A stretch of DNA of 64,000 nt from Micromonospora sp. WMMA1947 (GCF_027497355.1 NZ_CP114909.1:4669001-4733000); one strand, 5' to 3'; counted from the first letter of the stretch, positions 33,845 to 42,206 are shown. Numbers and translations: made by a program. The notes: generated by a model not told the origin, from the letters alone.

Positions 33845-35101
33845 TCAGCCTCCGATCGTCTCGGTCTCGGTGCCGCCGGCCCACTGGCTCAGCTTGAACA
33901 CCACGAACTCCGCGGGCTTGACCACCGCGATGCCGATGTGGGCCACCACCATTCCGGCGTCACGGACGTCGGCCGGGTTGGTCTCCTCGTCGCACTTGAC
34001 GAAGAACGCCTCCTCGGGCGTCCGGCCGAGCAGCGCGCCGTCGCGCCACACCCGGGTGAGGAACGCGCCGATGTCCCGGCGGATCGAGCGCCACAGCGTG
34101 AAGTCGTTCGGCTCGAACACCATCCACCGGGTGCCGTTGGCGATGGCCTGCTCGATGGAGATGGACAGCCGCCGCACGTTCAGGTAGCGCCACTCGCTGG
34201 CCTCGGCGGCGAGCGTCCGGGCCCCCCACAGCCGGATGCCCTCACCGGCGAAGAACCGGATCACGTTGACGCCCTTGGGGTTGAGCACGTCGTGCTCCGG
34301 CCGGGTCACCCGGTACGCGAGGTCGACGGCGCCGCGTACCGGCTCGTTGGCGGGCGCCTTGTGCACGCCCCGCAGCGCGTCGGTGCGGGCCCAGATGCCG
34401 GCGACGTGCCCGCTCGGCGGGGTGAGCACGAGGTCGCCGCTGAGCGGGTCGCGGACCCGGATCCAGGGGAAGTAGAAGGCGGCGAAGTCCGACTGCCGAG
34501 GCCGGTCACCGCCGGTGCCGGGCGGTTCGTCGTCGGCGTCGCCCGGCGTACCCTCGGCGGGTTTGTCGGGCGACGCGGCCGACCCGGACGACGCGGGCTT
34601 GGGCGGCTTGCCCGGCGTGGCGACGCGGGTGAGCCGCGAGACGTCGGTGACCTCCGGCGGCGGGTCGCAGATCGCGACCATGGTGCGCAGCCGCTCGGCC
34701 ATGCTGATCAGGGCCTCGTGCGAGACCGGGTCGTGGTAGCCGGGCGCGGCCACTATGGAGATCTCGTCGATCGCCTCCAGCAGTTCCAGGCCGCCGCGCC
34801 GCCCGCCGGTGCCGGTGAGCCGGCCGCCCTCGCCGACGTTGACGACCCAGCAGCGGGTGCCGCCGTTGTCCAGGAAACCGAACACGGCCCGGGCCAGCGG
34901 CGTGCTCTCCAGGTGCTCGCCGTCGGCGTACAGCCGCAGGAACTCGGTCCAGCTGTTCACCGCCAGCGCCTCGCCGACGTGGGCGCCGCGGTCGGGCGCG
35001 ATCCCGACGAACGCGGCGGTGCTCATGCCGACCGGCCCGATCGGGCGGGCCCCGCTGGGCACCTCCTCGACGTAGATGCCGGGGGAGAAGTAGGTGGGCA
35101 T
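33845..35101 (-). CDS. Contractile sheath protein
   Basis: The 418-residue protein is a tail sheath protein: YFSPGIYVEEVPSGARPIGPVGMSTAAFVGIAPDRG at the N terminus and LNVRRLSISIEQAIANGTRWMVFEPND and VVVKPAEFVVFKLSQW at the C terminus, the conserved regions that lock neighbouring subunits. A 45-residue Pro/Ser/Asp-rich insertion (about 165-210) is probably a surface loop. There is a single sheath gene, as in Streptomyces CIS and unlike Photorhabdus PVCs, which have three. Confidence 0.95.
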   Translation of the reverse strand: MPTYFSPGIYVEEVPSGARPIGPVGMSTAAFVGIAPDRGAHVGEALAVNSWTEFLRLYADGEHLESTPLARAVFGFLDNGGTRCWVVNVGEGGRLTGTGGRRGGLELLEAIDEISIVAAPGYHDPVSHEALISMAERLRTMVAICDPPPEVTDVSRLTRVATPGKPPKPASSGSAASPDKPAEGTPGDADDEPPGTGGDRPRQSDFAAFYFPWIRVRDPLSGDLVLTPPSGHVAGIWARTDALRGVHKAPANEPVRGAVDLAYRVTRPEHDVLNPKGVNVIRFFAGEGIRLWGARTLAAEASEWRYLNVRRLSISIEQAIANGTRWMVFEPNDFTLWRSIRRDIGAFLTRVWRDGALLGRTPEEAFFVKCDEETNPADVRDAGMVVAHIGIAVVKPAEFVVFKLSQWAGGTETETIGG

Positions 35102-35117
35102 CGGTCCTCCTCGGACG

Positions 35118-35798
35118 TCAGTCGGGCGCGCGGACGACGATCAGGTGATCGCCGTCCGGATCGAGTTCGGCGGTGTGGACGCGTCCCGCGCCGACCAGCC
35201 GGATCCGCACCGGGGCGTCCGGCGCGTCGGGGTCGTGCGGCACGCCGGCCAGCCGGAACCGGCCGGCGGCGTCGGTCTCGGTGGCCTGGGCGGTGCCCAC
35301 CAGCTCCACCCGGACGGCGGCGAGCGGCTGGTCCTGCGGGCCGACCACCCGGCCGTCGAGCGTGCGCATGCCGAGCTGCCGCAGTCGCAGCGGCCGGCGT
35401 ACCGGCGGAGCGACCGGGACCGGCCGCTCCACCCGGGCCGGCGCGTCGAGCAGCAGCGCAGGCCGGGGCGCCACGCCCAGCGCCCGCCACAGCGCCGGGT
35501 CGCCGGCGGCCAGCACCAGCTCCGGCCGGCCCGCCGTGGTGGCGGCGGTGAGCACCCGGTCCAGCGCGGGCAGCGCCGCCGGCCCGCCGCCCGCGACCAG
35601 CAGGCGGACCACGAACCGGTACGGCTCGCGCGTCGCGCCGCCGGTCGCGGTCTGCCGGGCCGGTCGCAGCTCCAGCGGCCAGACCGTGAGACCGCCGTCG
35701 GGGTCGTCGCGCGGCGGACCGACCGGTACGGGTTCACCCGCGACCCCGGCCAGCCAGCTCGCGACGTCCGCGACGGCCGCCTCGATCGCGCCGGTCAT
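35118..35798 (-). CDS. DUF4255 (Pvc16-like) cap protein with a carboxypeptidase-regulatory-like domain
   Basis: The 226-residue protein starts at ATG 35798, where ATGA overlaps the upstream stop. Residues 1-130 match the DUF4255/Pvc16 N-terminal domain (AIEAAVADVASWLAGVAGEPVPV, LTVWPLELRP, YRFVVRLLVAGGG), known as the tail cap that ends tube and sheath polymerisation. Residues 140-226 form a beta-sandwich of the carboxypeptidase-regulatory type (GMRTLDGRVVGPQDQPLAAVRVELVGTAQATETDAAGRFRLAGVP). It is the first clearly structural gene of the operon. Confidence 0.85.
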   Translation of the reverse strand: MTGAIEAAVADVASWLAGVAGEPVPVGPPRDDPDGGLTVWPLELRPARQTATGGATREPYRFVVRLLVAGGGPAALPALDRVLTAATTAGRPELVLAAGDPALWRALGVAPRPALLLDAPARVERPVPVAPPVRRPLRLRQLGMRTLDGRVVGPQDQPLAAVRVELVGTAQATETDAAGRFRLAGVPHDPDAPDAPVRIRLVGAGRVHTAELDPDGDHLIVVRAPD

Positions 35799-36403
35799 CG
35801 CGGTGGCGTCCCCTGGATGCGGTACGCGATGGCCTCGTTCCACACGTGCGGGTAGACGCCGATCTCGAAGTAGCGGGTGAACCGGTTGATCGGCGCGTTG
35901 GTGTGGTCGTGCCAGAGCAGCCACACCGGAGCGATGGTGAACAGCACGTAGTTGAGCGCCACCAGCGGCAGGTAGAACGGGCCGAGCAGCCGGGCCTGGA
36001 ACACGTGCACGTCCTCGTGCCGCTGGATGCCCGGGCTGGACCCGGCGCAGACGGTGCCGATGGTGGTGGCGTACCGGGGGGAGACGCCCTCGATCACGTT
36101 GACCCGGCCGCTGCCGGCCGAGACGATCCGGTCGAGCTGGTGGCCGAAGACCAGGTGCAGGGCCAGGAAGAGCGCCCCGGCGAACGTGTTGAGCAGGCTC
36201 CAGGTGTGGTCGACGACGAAGAGGAAGATCCCCTTCGGGTCGGCGCCGTACGTCCCGGCGGAGGCGGACGCCCAGCCGAAGGGCGCGCCGAGGAGCAGTC
36301 CGACGACCGCGCCGACCAACAGCCCGACGGTGCCGGCGGCGAGTTGCCCGAGTACGGCGCCGAAGACGACCTGGACGGCGGCGCTGAGGATGCCGAAGAT
36401 CAT
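35795..36403 (-). CDS. Membrane protein with an HExxH motif, upstream of the cap gene
   Basis: The 202-residue protein begins with glycine-zipper-like hydrophobic helices (about residues 2-22 and 24-45), another near 58-85 and one near 145-166. Between the last two lies RHEDVHVFQARLLGPFYLP, with HEDVH at residues 129-133, the zinc-binding signature of gluzincins; HExxHxxQ followed by LGPxYLP also occurs in uncharacterised DUF4157-like proteins. A third zinc ligand is not obvious; Glu160-region residues or the HDH near 168-172 are candidates. It is coupled to the cap gene by a four-base overlap. Function unknown. Confidence 0.7.
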   Translation of the reverse strand: MIFGILSAAVQVVFGAVLGQLAAGTVGLLVGAVVGLLLGAPFGWASASAGTYGADPKGIFLFVVDHTWSLLNTFAGALFLALHLVFGHQLDRIVSAGSGRVNVIEGVSPRYATTIGTVCAGSSPGIQRHEDVHVFQARLLGPFYLPLVALNYVLFTIAPVWLLWHDHTNAPINRFTRYFEIGVYPHVWNEAIAYRIQGTPPR

Positions 36404-36416
36404 GGGGTCACCTCTC

Positions 36417-36761
36417 TCAGACCCAGGAGCGGACGTAGCGGGGCTCGCGGCCCTGGGCGAGCTGGCTCGGCGACGCCTGCGTCGGCTGCCGGTTGCCAGG
36501 GGGGAGCTGGTTGATGCCGAGCGCGGCGGAGAAGATCACCAGACCGTTGAAGAACGCGATGATCCACTTCTCCGGGCCGGCGTCGGTGGCGAACGCGGCG
36601 GTGAGGTAGGACAGCAGGAGCGCGAAGCCCAGCGCGATCCACTTGCGCGCCTTGTCGCCGCTCGGTCCGATCAGCCCGCCGATGACGTTCGTGGCGAGCA
36701 GGGTGGCGGCGCTGGCGCCGGTGAGGCTGCCCAGGGCGGCCCAGGTGAAGAGATCGTTCAC
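36417..36761 (-). CDS. Small three-helix membrane protein (holin-like topology)
   Basis: The 114-residue protein starts at GTG 36761 after GAGGGGGA; a longer in-frame extension is Pro/His-rich and not convincing. Three hydrophobic helices lie at about residues 5-31, 45-62 and 70-88, followed by a polar tail ending RYVRSWV. Size and topology resemble holins, but no family is recognised. It precedes the HExxH membrane protein by 13 bases in the same operon. Confidence 0.65.
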   Translation of the reverse strand: MNDLFTWAALGSLTGASAATLLATNVIGGLIGPSGDKARKWIALGFALLLSYLTAAFATDAGPEKWIIAFFNGLVIFSAALGINQLPPGNRQPTQASPSQLAQGREPRYVRSWV

Positions 36762-36906
36762 GGCGATCCCCCTCTTGTCACGGTGCGGTGGTGCGGTCGG
36801 GGTGGGATGGTGCGGCGGCGTCCGGGTCACTGACTCCAGGTTCCGCCCGGTGTGCTCGTGGGCCGCCGGCGCGGGCGCCGTCGGTGGTCGGTGGGTCCGG
36901 CCCGGT

Positions 36907-37734
36907 TCAGGCCGGTGGACCGGTGGGTGGTGCGGGTGCGGGCGGGGCGCCGGTGCCGGCCGGGGCCGGGCCGGTGGCCGCCGTCGCGGTGGGGGCGGCC
37001 GCCGGATCGGGGACGCCACGGGAGCGCCGTCGCCGCAGCAGCAGGACGAGCACCACGCCGGCGACCAGCAGCAGGACGACCACGGCGGCGACGACCGGCA
37101 GCCAGGGGAAGGAACCGTTCCCGGTCACCACGGCGGCCGGGCTGGTGGCGGGCGGCGGGGGCGCCTGGGCGACGGCGCGCAACTCGGCCGGCTTGGGCTG
37201 GTTGGCGATCACCTTCCAGCTGACCGAGCGTCCGGTGACCGTGCCGTTGGTGTCGAGCACCCGGCCGGGGAACGTCACCGAGATCTCGAACGCCATCAAG
37301 GTCATGAACGCCTGTTGCTGGCGCGGATCCTGCTGCCCGAACTTGCCGCCGTATTTCTGCGGGTCCAGCGGGAGCGAGAAGCGAATGAGATCCTCGTCCC
37401 GGACAAGATTCACACTTTCGCTCGTGAATTGTGCCAGTGGCGTTTTCCGGTACGTGATCTGAATGCCGTACGAGGTGGCGTCCTCGTACCGGGTCTCCGC
37501 TCCGGGCGGAAGTGAGGGAATGTTCGGCCGCAGTTCGGCGAACGCCACCGCCGGATCCGGGTTCCGCTGCTTGAGCACGGACTTCGGTGCGGTGAGCAGG
37601 AGCTGACCGGAGACCGTGTCGTCGTCGTTCACGGTCAGCCCGAGGTTGAGCTGCATGCAGCCGCTCATTATCGCCACGAGGGCGAGACACACCGCGAGGC
37701 CGAATGCGCGGCTGCGGCGGAGTCTCGTATTCAT
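36907..37734 (-). CDS. LppM-like (DUF3153) lipoprotein with C-terminal membrane helix
   Basis: The 275-residue protein has a lipobox-like signal (LVAIMSGC, Cys26) and a beta-rich outer domain with LTVNDDDTVSGQLLLTAPKSV, the pattern of the LppM/DUF3153 family. A transmembrane helix lies near residues 195-217, followed by a basic stop (RRRRS) and a Pro/Ala-rich cytoplasmic tail. LppM homologues affect the cell envelope of mycobacteria. A 145-base gap separates it from the injection-system genes downstream, so it may or may not share their promoter. Confidence 0.8.
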   Translation of the reverse strand: MNTRLRRSRAFGLAVCLALVAIMSGCMQLNLGLTVNDDDTVSGQLLLTAPKSVLKQRNPDPAVAFAELRPNIPSLPPGAETRYEDATSYGIQITYRKTPLAQFTSESVNLVRDEDLIRFSLPLDPQKYGGKFGQQDPRQQQAFMTLMAFEISVTFPGRVLDTNGTVTGRSVSWKVIANQPKPAELRAVAQAPPPPATSPAAVVTGNGSFPWLPVVAAVVVLLLVAGVVLVLLLRRRRSRGVPDPAAAPTATAATGPAPAGTGAPPAPAPPTGPPA

Positions 37735-37913
37735 GCGCTCAGTGTGAGCCGGTGCCGGTCGCCGGGCAGTCCGTGATCGGTCGCCGTTCTGTCGCCGATC
37801 TTACCGGCTCCCTCTCCCGTTCGGACGACCTCGAAAACGCGAGCGATAGATATTCTGAAGGATTGTCGCGACGCAGATGTCGACGGCCTTCCTCGCCGGA
37901 GCGTGAGCCGCCG

Positions 37914-38387
37914 TCACCGCTCCGGGGACTCCGCCGCGACGATCCGGAAGACCGGGATGCCGGCGGCGACCCGGGCGAACTCGGCCAGCGGGGCGTGCCG
38001 GTCCACCGGTACGTGCGGGCGCGCGCCCGGGGCGAGCGCGAGGTGCCGGCGCAGGATCGGCGGCCGCTGCGCCACCGGCACCTCGACCAGCCGGACCGGC
38101 TCGCGGCGGCGACGGCGCAGCACCACCCGGCCGCCCGCGGCGCGCACGTTCGCCACCCAGTTGGCCCGCTCGCCCAGCATGGACACGACGTACCGCTCGC
38201 CGTCGTGATCGGCGACCACGATCGGCACCGAGACGGTCCGCCCGGTACGGCGGCCGGGCACCTCCATGGTCATCCAGTGCGCCGGGGCGAGACCGGCGCC
38301 GTACTGCCACGCCGACAGCGCGTTCATCATCCGGGCCAGCCGGTTCGGCCGGCCGCCCCGGTACATCCACGTCATGGCTCCGCCCAT
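37914..38387 (-). CDS. Deazaflavin (F420)-dependent nitroreductase/quinone reductase, Ddn-like
   Basis: The 157-residue protein starts at ATG 38387 behind AGGAGGGA. The split beta-barrel motifs of the family are visible: LTMEVPGRRTGRTVSVPIVVADHDGERYVVSMLGERANWVANVRAAGG. Ddn-type enzymes use F420H2 to reduce quinones or nitro compounds at the membrane. It is not obviously in an operon; the 179 bases to the LppM gene contain an AT-rich patch near 37850 and three copies of GTCGCCG. Confidence 0.85.
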   Translation of the reverse strand: MGGAMTWMYRGGRPNRLARMMNALSAWQYGAGLAPAHWMTMEVPGRRTGRTVSVPIVVADHDGERYVVSMLGERANWVANVRAAGGRVVLRRRRREPVRLVEVPVAQRPPILRRHLALAPGARPHVPVDRHAPLAEFARVAAGIPVFRIVAAESPER

Positions 38388-38463
38388 CGGGATCCCTCCT
38401 TCTCCCGTATCCATTGACGGGCGGGCGCGCCACGGCGGCCAGGGCCGACCGGCCCGTACCGGC

Positions 38464-39453
38464 TCAGGCGCTGTCGCGGGTGACGAGCGTCGACGGGAAC
38501 GGGGTGCTCGGGGCGACCGGCTCACGCGTCAGCACGGCAGTGGCCGCGGCGGCGGCGATCCGGTCGACCGGGTGGGTCGCCGTGGTCAGCGGCGGGCTGC
38601 TGATCGCCGCGTACGGCAGGTCGTCGAACCCGGCCACCGCCACGTCGTGCGGTACGCGGATGCCGCGCCCGCGCAGCGCCGCGATCACGCCGAAGGCGGT
38701 GGCGTCGCTGGCCGCGTAGACCGCGTCGGCGTCCCGCCACCGGCGCAGTGCCTCCAGCGCCGCCCGGCCGCCCCGCGCCGCGGTGAAGTCGCCGGTGACC
38801 AGCCGCTCCGGCGCCCCCGCCTCCCGCATCAGCTCCCGGTACGTGGTCACCGAGCGCTCGGCGCAGCTCAGCCAGCGCGGCCCGGTGACCATGACGATGC
38901 GGCGGCGGCCGGTGGCGTACAGGTGACGCAGCACCTCGCCGGCGCCTCCGGCGTTGTCGACGTCGAACGACGGCACCGCCGGCGAGCCCTGACCGATCGA
39001 GACGATCCGGCCGCGCAGCCTCGGCGGCACCGCGTCCAGCGCGGCCTGGGTCGTGTTGACCAGGACCACGCCGCAGACGCCCCGGTCCGCGCCGAGCCGG
39101 GCCAGCCCGGACGGGTCGGCCAGTGGCAGCCACTCCAGCGCCACGCCGATGCCGTGCGGCGCGCACACCCGCGACGCCGCGCTCACCACCCGGTGCACGT
39201 ACGGGTCGTCCAGGACCGTGTCGTCGCGGCCCACCACGGCCACCACCAGGCGTACGCCTGCTCCGCGCACCAGCGAGCGGGCCGCGAGGTCCGGCACGTA
39301 GCCGAGGCGGTCGGCGGCGGCGTGCACCCGCGCGCGAGCCTGCGCCGAGGTGAAGCCGTAGCTGCCGAGGACCCGGGAGGCGGTGGCCCGGGAGACCCCG
39401 GCGTCGCGGGCCACGTCGTCGAGGGTGGCGGGGCGTGCGGTCGGCGTACCCAT
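38464..39453 (-). CDS. LacI-family regulator (of the adjacent MFS transporter)
   Basis: The 329-residue regulator has a LacI helix-turn-helix (ATLDDVARDAGVSRATASRVLGSYGF) and a sugar-binding-protein-like domain. It is divergent from an MFS transporter gene and the shared 118-base gap contains a CebR-like operator at 39509-39522. It likely represses the transporter and perhaps itself. The inducer is unknown. Confidence 0.88.
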   Translation of the reverse strand: MGTPTARPATLDDVARDAGVSRATASRVLGSYGFTSAQARARVHAAADRLGYVPDLAARSLVRGAGVRLVVAVVGRDDTVLDDPYVHRVVSAASRVCAPHGIGVALEWLPLADPSGLARLGADRGVCGVVLVNTTQAALDAVPPRLRGRIVSIGQGSPAVPSFDVDNAGGAGEVLRHLYATGRRRIVMVTGPRWLSCAERSVTTYRELMREAGAPERLVTGDFTAARGGRAALEALRRWRDADAVYAASDATAFGVIAALRGRGIRVPHDVAVAGFDDLPYAAISSPPLTTATHPVDRIAAAAATAVLTREPVAPSTPFPSTLVTRDSA

Positions 39454-39508
39454 GTCCGCATCATGCCTGCTCCCGCCCGGATGGGCGATGCCATAACAGC
39501 GCTTGTGG

Positions 39509-39522
39509 TGGAAGCGCTCTCA
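39509..39522. promoter_or_regulatory. LacI-type operator between regulator and MFS genes
   Basis: TGGAAGCGCTCTCA is an imperfect palindrome around GC|GC and resembles the TGGGAGCGCTCCCA boxes of actinobacterial CebR/CelR-type LacI regulators. A second half, AGCGCTT at 39498-39504, forms an alternative inverted pair with AAGCGCT at 39512-39518. Confidence 0.6.
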
Positions 39523-39571
39523 GGTGTGCGATTGTCGTCGGGAACCAGACGGGGGAAGGGACCACAGCACC

Positions 39572-40831
39572 GTGAGCAGCACCATCGACGCACCGGCCGG
39601 GAAGCGGCCACCGGCGCCCCGTGCGGTGCTGAGCGCCCGTAACGGCGTCGCCGTCGTCTTCGCCCTCAACGGGCTCGCGGTGGCGAGCTGGTTCTCCCGG
39701 GTCCCGGCGGCCCAGGACGCGCTCGACCTCAACCCGGGTGGGCTCGGCCTGCTGCTGCTCTGCGCCTCGGCGGGCTCGCTGCTGGCGATGCCGACCGCCG
39801 GCCTGGTCACCCAGCGGCTCGGGCCGGCGCGCACGGTGGCCGTGTCGGTGGTGCTGGTCTCGCTCGGCCTGACCGTGGCGGGTCTGTCCGCCAGCCTGGC
39901 AGGCTCGGTCGCCGGGGTGGGGCTCGGCCTCGCCGCGTTCGGCTTCGGCTCCGGCCTGTGCGACGTGGCGATGAACGTCGAGGGCGCGGCCGTGGAGAAG
40001 CGCCTCGGCTACACCATCCTGCCCCGGTTCCACGCCGCCTGGAGTCTCGGCTCGGTGGCCGGGGCCGGGCTCGGCGCCGGCGCCGCGCACTTCGGCGTAC
40101 CCGTCGGCGTACACCTGCCGGTCCTGTCCGTGCTGATCCTGGCCGGCACGCTGGTCGGCGCCCGGGCGTTCCTCGCGGCCACCGCCGAGGCGGCCGGGGC
40201 CGGGGAGCCGGCGGCCCGGCGCCAGGCGCTGCTGGCCGCCTGGCGCGAGCCCCGCACGCTGCTGATCGGGCTGCTCGTGCTGGTCATGGCGTTCACCGAG
40301 GGCAGCGCCAACGACTGGCTCGCGGTGGCGTTCGTCGACGGGTACGGGGTCGACGAGGCCGTCGGCGCCGCCGTGTTCGGCGTGTTCGTGGTGGGCATGA
40401 CGATCGGCCGCACCGTCGGCACCGTCGCCATCGACAGGTGGGGCCGGGTGCCGGTGCTGTTCACCACCATCGCGATGGCGTCGGCCGGTGCCGCGCTCGC
40501 CGTGCTGGCCGGGAACGGCCCCCTCGCGGTGGCCGGCGTCGCGCTGTGGGGACTCGGCGCCTCGCTCGGCTTCCCGGTCGGGATGAGCGCCGTCGCCGAC
40601 GACGAGGACAAGGCCCCGGCCCGGGTGAGCGTGGTCGCCGTGATCGGCTACACCGCCTTCCTGGCCGGCCCGCCGCTGCTCGGCTTCCTCGGCGACCACT
40701 TCGGCGTGCTGTCCGCGCTCGTCGTGGTGCCGCTGCTCCTGCTGCCCACGCTCGCGCTGGTGCCGGTGCTGCGGGAACGCCCCGCAGCCCCGGACGCGCA
40801 GGCCGGCGCCCCGACGGCGAAGGTCGGCTGA
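39572..40831 (+). CDS. MFS transporter
   Basis: The 419-residue protein has twelve predicted helices. NGVAVVFALNGLAVASWFSRVPAAQDAL opens the first helix and the loop LVTQRLGPARTV stands for the family A motif. The sequence resembles FucP/YbjJ-type permeases related to sugar or drug efflux. GTG 39572 follows a purine-rich stretch. It is controlled by the divergent LacI gene in all likelihood; substrate unknown. Confidence 0.85.
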   Translation: MSSTIDAPAGKRPPAPRAVLSARNGVAVVFALNGLAVASWFSRVPAAQDALDLNPGGLGLLLLCASAGSLLAMPTAGLVTQRLGPARTVAVSVVLVSLGLTVAGLSASLAGSVAGVGLGLAAFGFGSGLCDVAMNVEGAAVEKRLGYTILPRFHAAWSLGSVAGAGLGAGAAHFGVPVGVHLPVLSVLILAGTLVGARAFLAATAEAAGAGEPAARRQALLAAWREPRTLLIGLLVLVMAFTEGSANDWLAVAFVDGYGVDEAVGAAVFGVFVVGMTIGRTVGTVAIDRWGRVPVLFTTIAMASAGAALAVLAGNGPLAVAGVALWGLGASLGFPVGMSAVADDEDKAPARVSVVAVIGYTAFLAGPPLLGFLGDHFGVLSALVVVPLLLLPTLALVPVLRERPAAPDAQAGAPTAKVG

Positions 40832-40863
40832 GCCGCTTCAGCCGCCTCCCACCGCGCTCCCAG

Positions 40864-40878
40864 CCGCCTGTCAGGCGG
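40864..40878 (+). terminator. Short hairpin after the MFS gene
   Basis: CCGCCT and AGGCGG form a 6-base stem with a 3-base loop, 33 bases after the stop. It is weak by itself. Confidence 0.35.
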
Positions 40879-40919
40879 GCGTGCTGCACTGGAGCGAACG
40901 CCGAGGAGAGGAGGCGGGC

Positions 40920-41252
40920 ATGGGCTGGTTCAGCCGCCGGGCCGCCGACCCGACGACGCCCACGAAGCTCGACCGCGAGGCGACCAAGGAGGACCTGGCG
41001 CAGCTGGAGGCGTTCGTCACCAGCCGGCGCGGGGTCGAGTTCTACCTGGAACCGGAGACCACCGCCACCGACACGACGGTGGTCGCCATCGCGCACGACG
41101 GCGAGTGGATCCGCCGCCGTACCGGTTCGCCCCGTGCCGCCGGCAAGATCGCCCAGAAGCACGCGGTGCCGCTGTACGAGGCGGCCCGCACCGGCTACCC
41201 GGAGCGGATGCGGGCGTGGAACCGGGCCCACCCGGAGCGCCGGGCCCGCTGA
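40920..41252 (+). CDS. Small conserved cytoplasmic protein of unknown function
   Basis: The 110-residue protein starts at ATG 40920 behind GAGGAGAGGAGGCG. It shows GWFSRRAADPTTPTKLDREATKEDLAQLEAFVTSRRGVEFYLEPETT and RRRTGSPRAAGKIAQKHAVPLYEAARTGYPERMRAWNR, a pattern I associate with conserved hypothetical actinobacterial proteins. No enzyme motif is visible. It stands alone between the MFS gene and the CrcB genes. Confidence 0.75.
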   Translation: MGWFSRRAADPTTPTKLDREATKEDLAQLEAFVTSRRGVEFYLEPETTATDTTVVAIAHDGEWIRRRTGSPRAAGKIAQKHAVPLYEAARTGYPERMRAWNRAHPERRAR

Positions 41253-41285
41253 CGGTCCGCCCCGCCGACCGGCTGACCGCTCCGG

Positions 41286-41648
41286 TCAGCCGGTCAGCGC
41301 GGCGACCAGCGCGTAGCCGAGGAACGCCGCGCCCAGGCCCGCGGTCACACTGAGTGCCACATTCGCGTACGCGAGGCGGCGCCCGCCCGCACGGGCCAGG
41401 CGCAGCGTCTCGTAGCTGAGCGTGGACCAGGTGGTCAGCGCGCCGCAGAAGCCGGTGCCGGCCAGCGCGGTCACGCCCGGGTCGACGGGTGCCGCGAGCA
41501 GGCCGCCGAGCAGCAGCGACCCGGCCACGTTGACGGTCAGCGTGCCCCACGGGAACGGCGAGCGGTGCCGGGCCTGCACCGCCCGGTCGGTCAGGTAGCG
41601 CAGCGGGGCGCCGATCGCGGCGCCGATCGCGACGAGCAGGACGGTCAT
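41286..41648 (-). CDS. crcB: CrcB/Fluc fluoride channel, second gene of the pair
   Basis: The 120-residue four-helix protein shows GAAIGAPLRYLTDR, TLTVNVAGSLLLGGL and GTGFCGALTTWSTLSYE, the Fluc pore motifs (Asn and the Thr/Ser/Phe track). Such proteins form dual-topology dimers that expel fluoride. It lies 22 bases after a second crcB gene, so the active form is probably a heterodimer. Confidence 0.93.
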   Translation of the reverse strand: MTVLLVAIGAAIGAPLRYLTDRAVQARHRSPFPWGTLTVNVAGSLLLGGLLAAPVDPGVTALAGTGFCGALTTWSTLSYETLRLARAGGRRLAYANVALSVTAGLGAAFLGYALVAALTG

Positions 41649-41670
41649 CGGGCCGCCACCGTCCCGGCGG

Positions 41671-42141
41671 TCACGAGGTCCGCCCGTGCCGGGCGGCCAG
41701 CAGCCGTGCGGTCACCGTGTCCCCGGCGGCGACCGCCGCCAGCGCGCCGAGCACTGTGGCGGCCAGGTAGGCGCCCGCCGTACCGGGCGCGCCGTCGGTC
41801 AGCAGCCGCTGCGCGTCGACCGCGTACGCGGAGAAGGTGGTGAACCCGCCGAGCACGCCGACCCCGAGGAACGGCCGGGTCAGCGGGTGGACCGGCCGGG
41901 CGGCGAGCACCGCCATCAGCACGCCGATGAGCAGGCATCCGGTGACGTTGACGGCGAACGTGGCCCAGGGGAAGTCGCCGGGCTGGTGCGGCAGGGCGGC
42001 CTGGGCGCCCGCCCGCGCGAGCGCGCCGAGCACGCCTCCGGCAGCGATCACGCCGAGCACCGCCGCCGGGTGCGCGGACAGTTCCGTCCGGTCCGCCGGT
42101 ACGAGCAGGTCGACGTCAGGATCGACCCGGGGATCCGACAC
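41671..42141 (-). CDS. crcB: CrcB/Fluc fluoride channel, first gene of the pair
   Basis: The 156-residue protein starts at GTG 42141 behind GGAGG. It has an N-terminal cytoplasmic extension of about 28 residues rich in Asp and Pro, then the four CrcB helices ([46 protein letters not shown]). Together with the next gene it makes a fluoride exporter. No fluoride riboswitch is seen upstream. Confidence 0.93.
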   Translation of the reverse strand: MSDPRVDPDVDLLVPADRTELSAHPAAVLGVIAAGGVLGALARAGAQAALPHQPGDFPWATFAVNVTGCLLIGVLMAVLAARPVHPLTRPFLGVGVLGGFTTFSAYAVDAQRLLTDGAPGTAGAYLAATVLGALAAVAAGDTVTARLLAARHGRTS

Positions 42142-42206
42142 GACACCTCCCACCAGCACCCGCGAGCATAACCCCGCCCTCCCGCCCCGCCCCCGCCCCG
42201 CTCCCG

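Noticed and set aside
36907..37734. LppM-like lipoprotein as an injection-system component
   Set aside because: It is on the same strand, but 145 bases separate it from the next gene and LppM homologues occur without eCIS. I list it as a neighbour only.
37735..37913. Three GTCGCCG copies upstream of the LppM gene as a regulatory array
   Set aside because: The word is short and GC-rich, the spacing is irregular (about 27 and 12 bases), and such words are expected often in this DNA.
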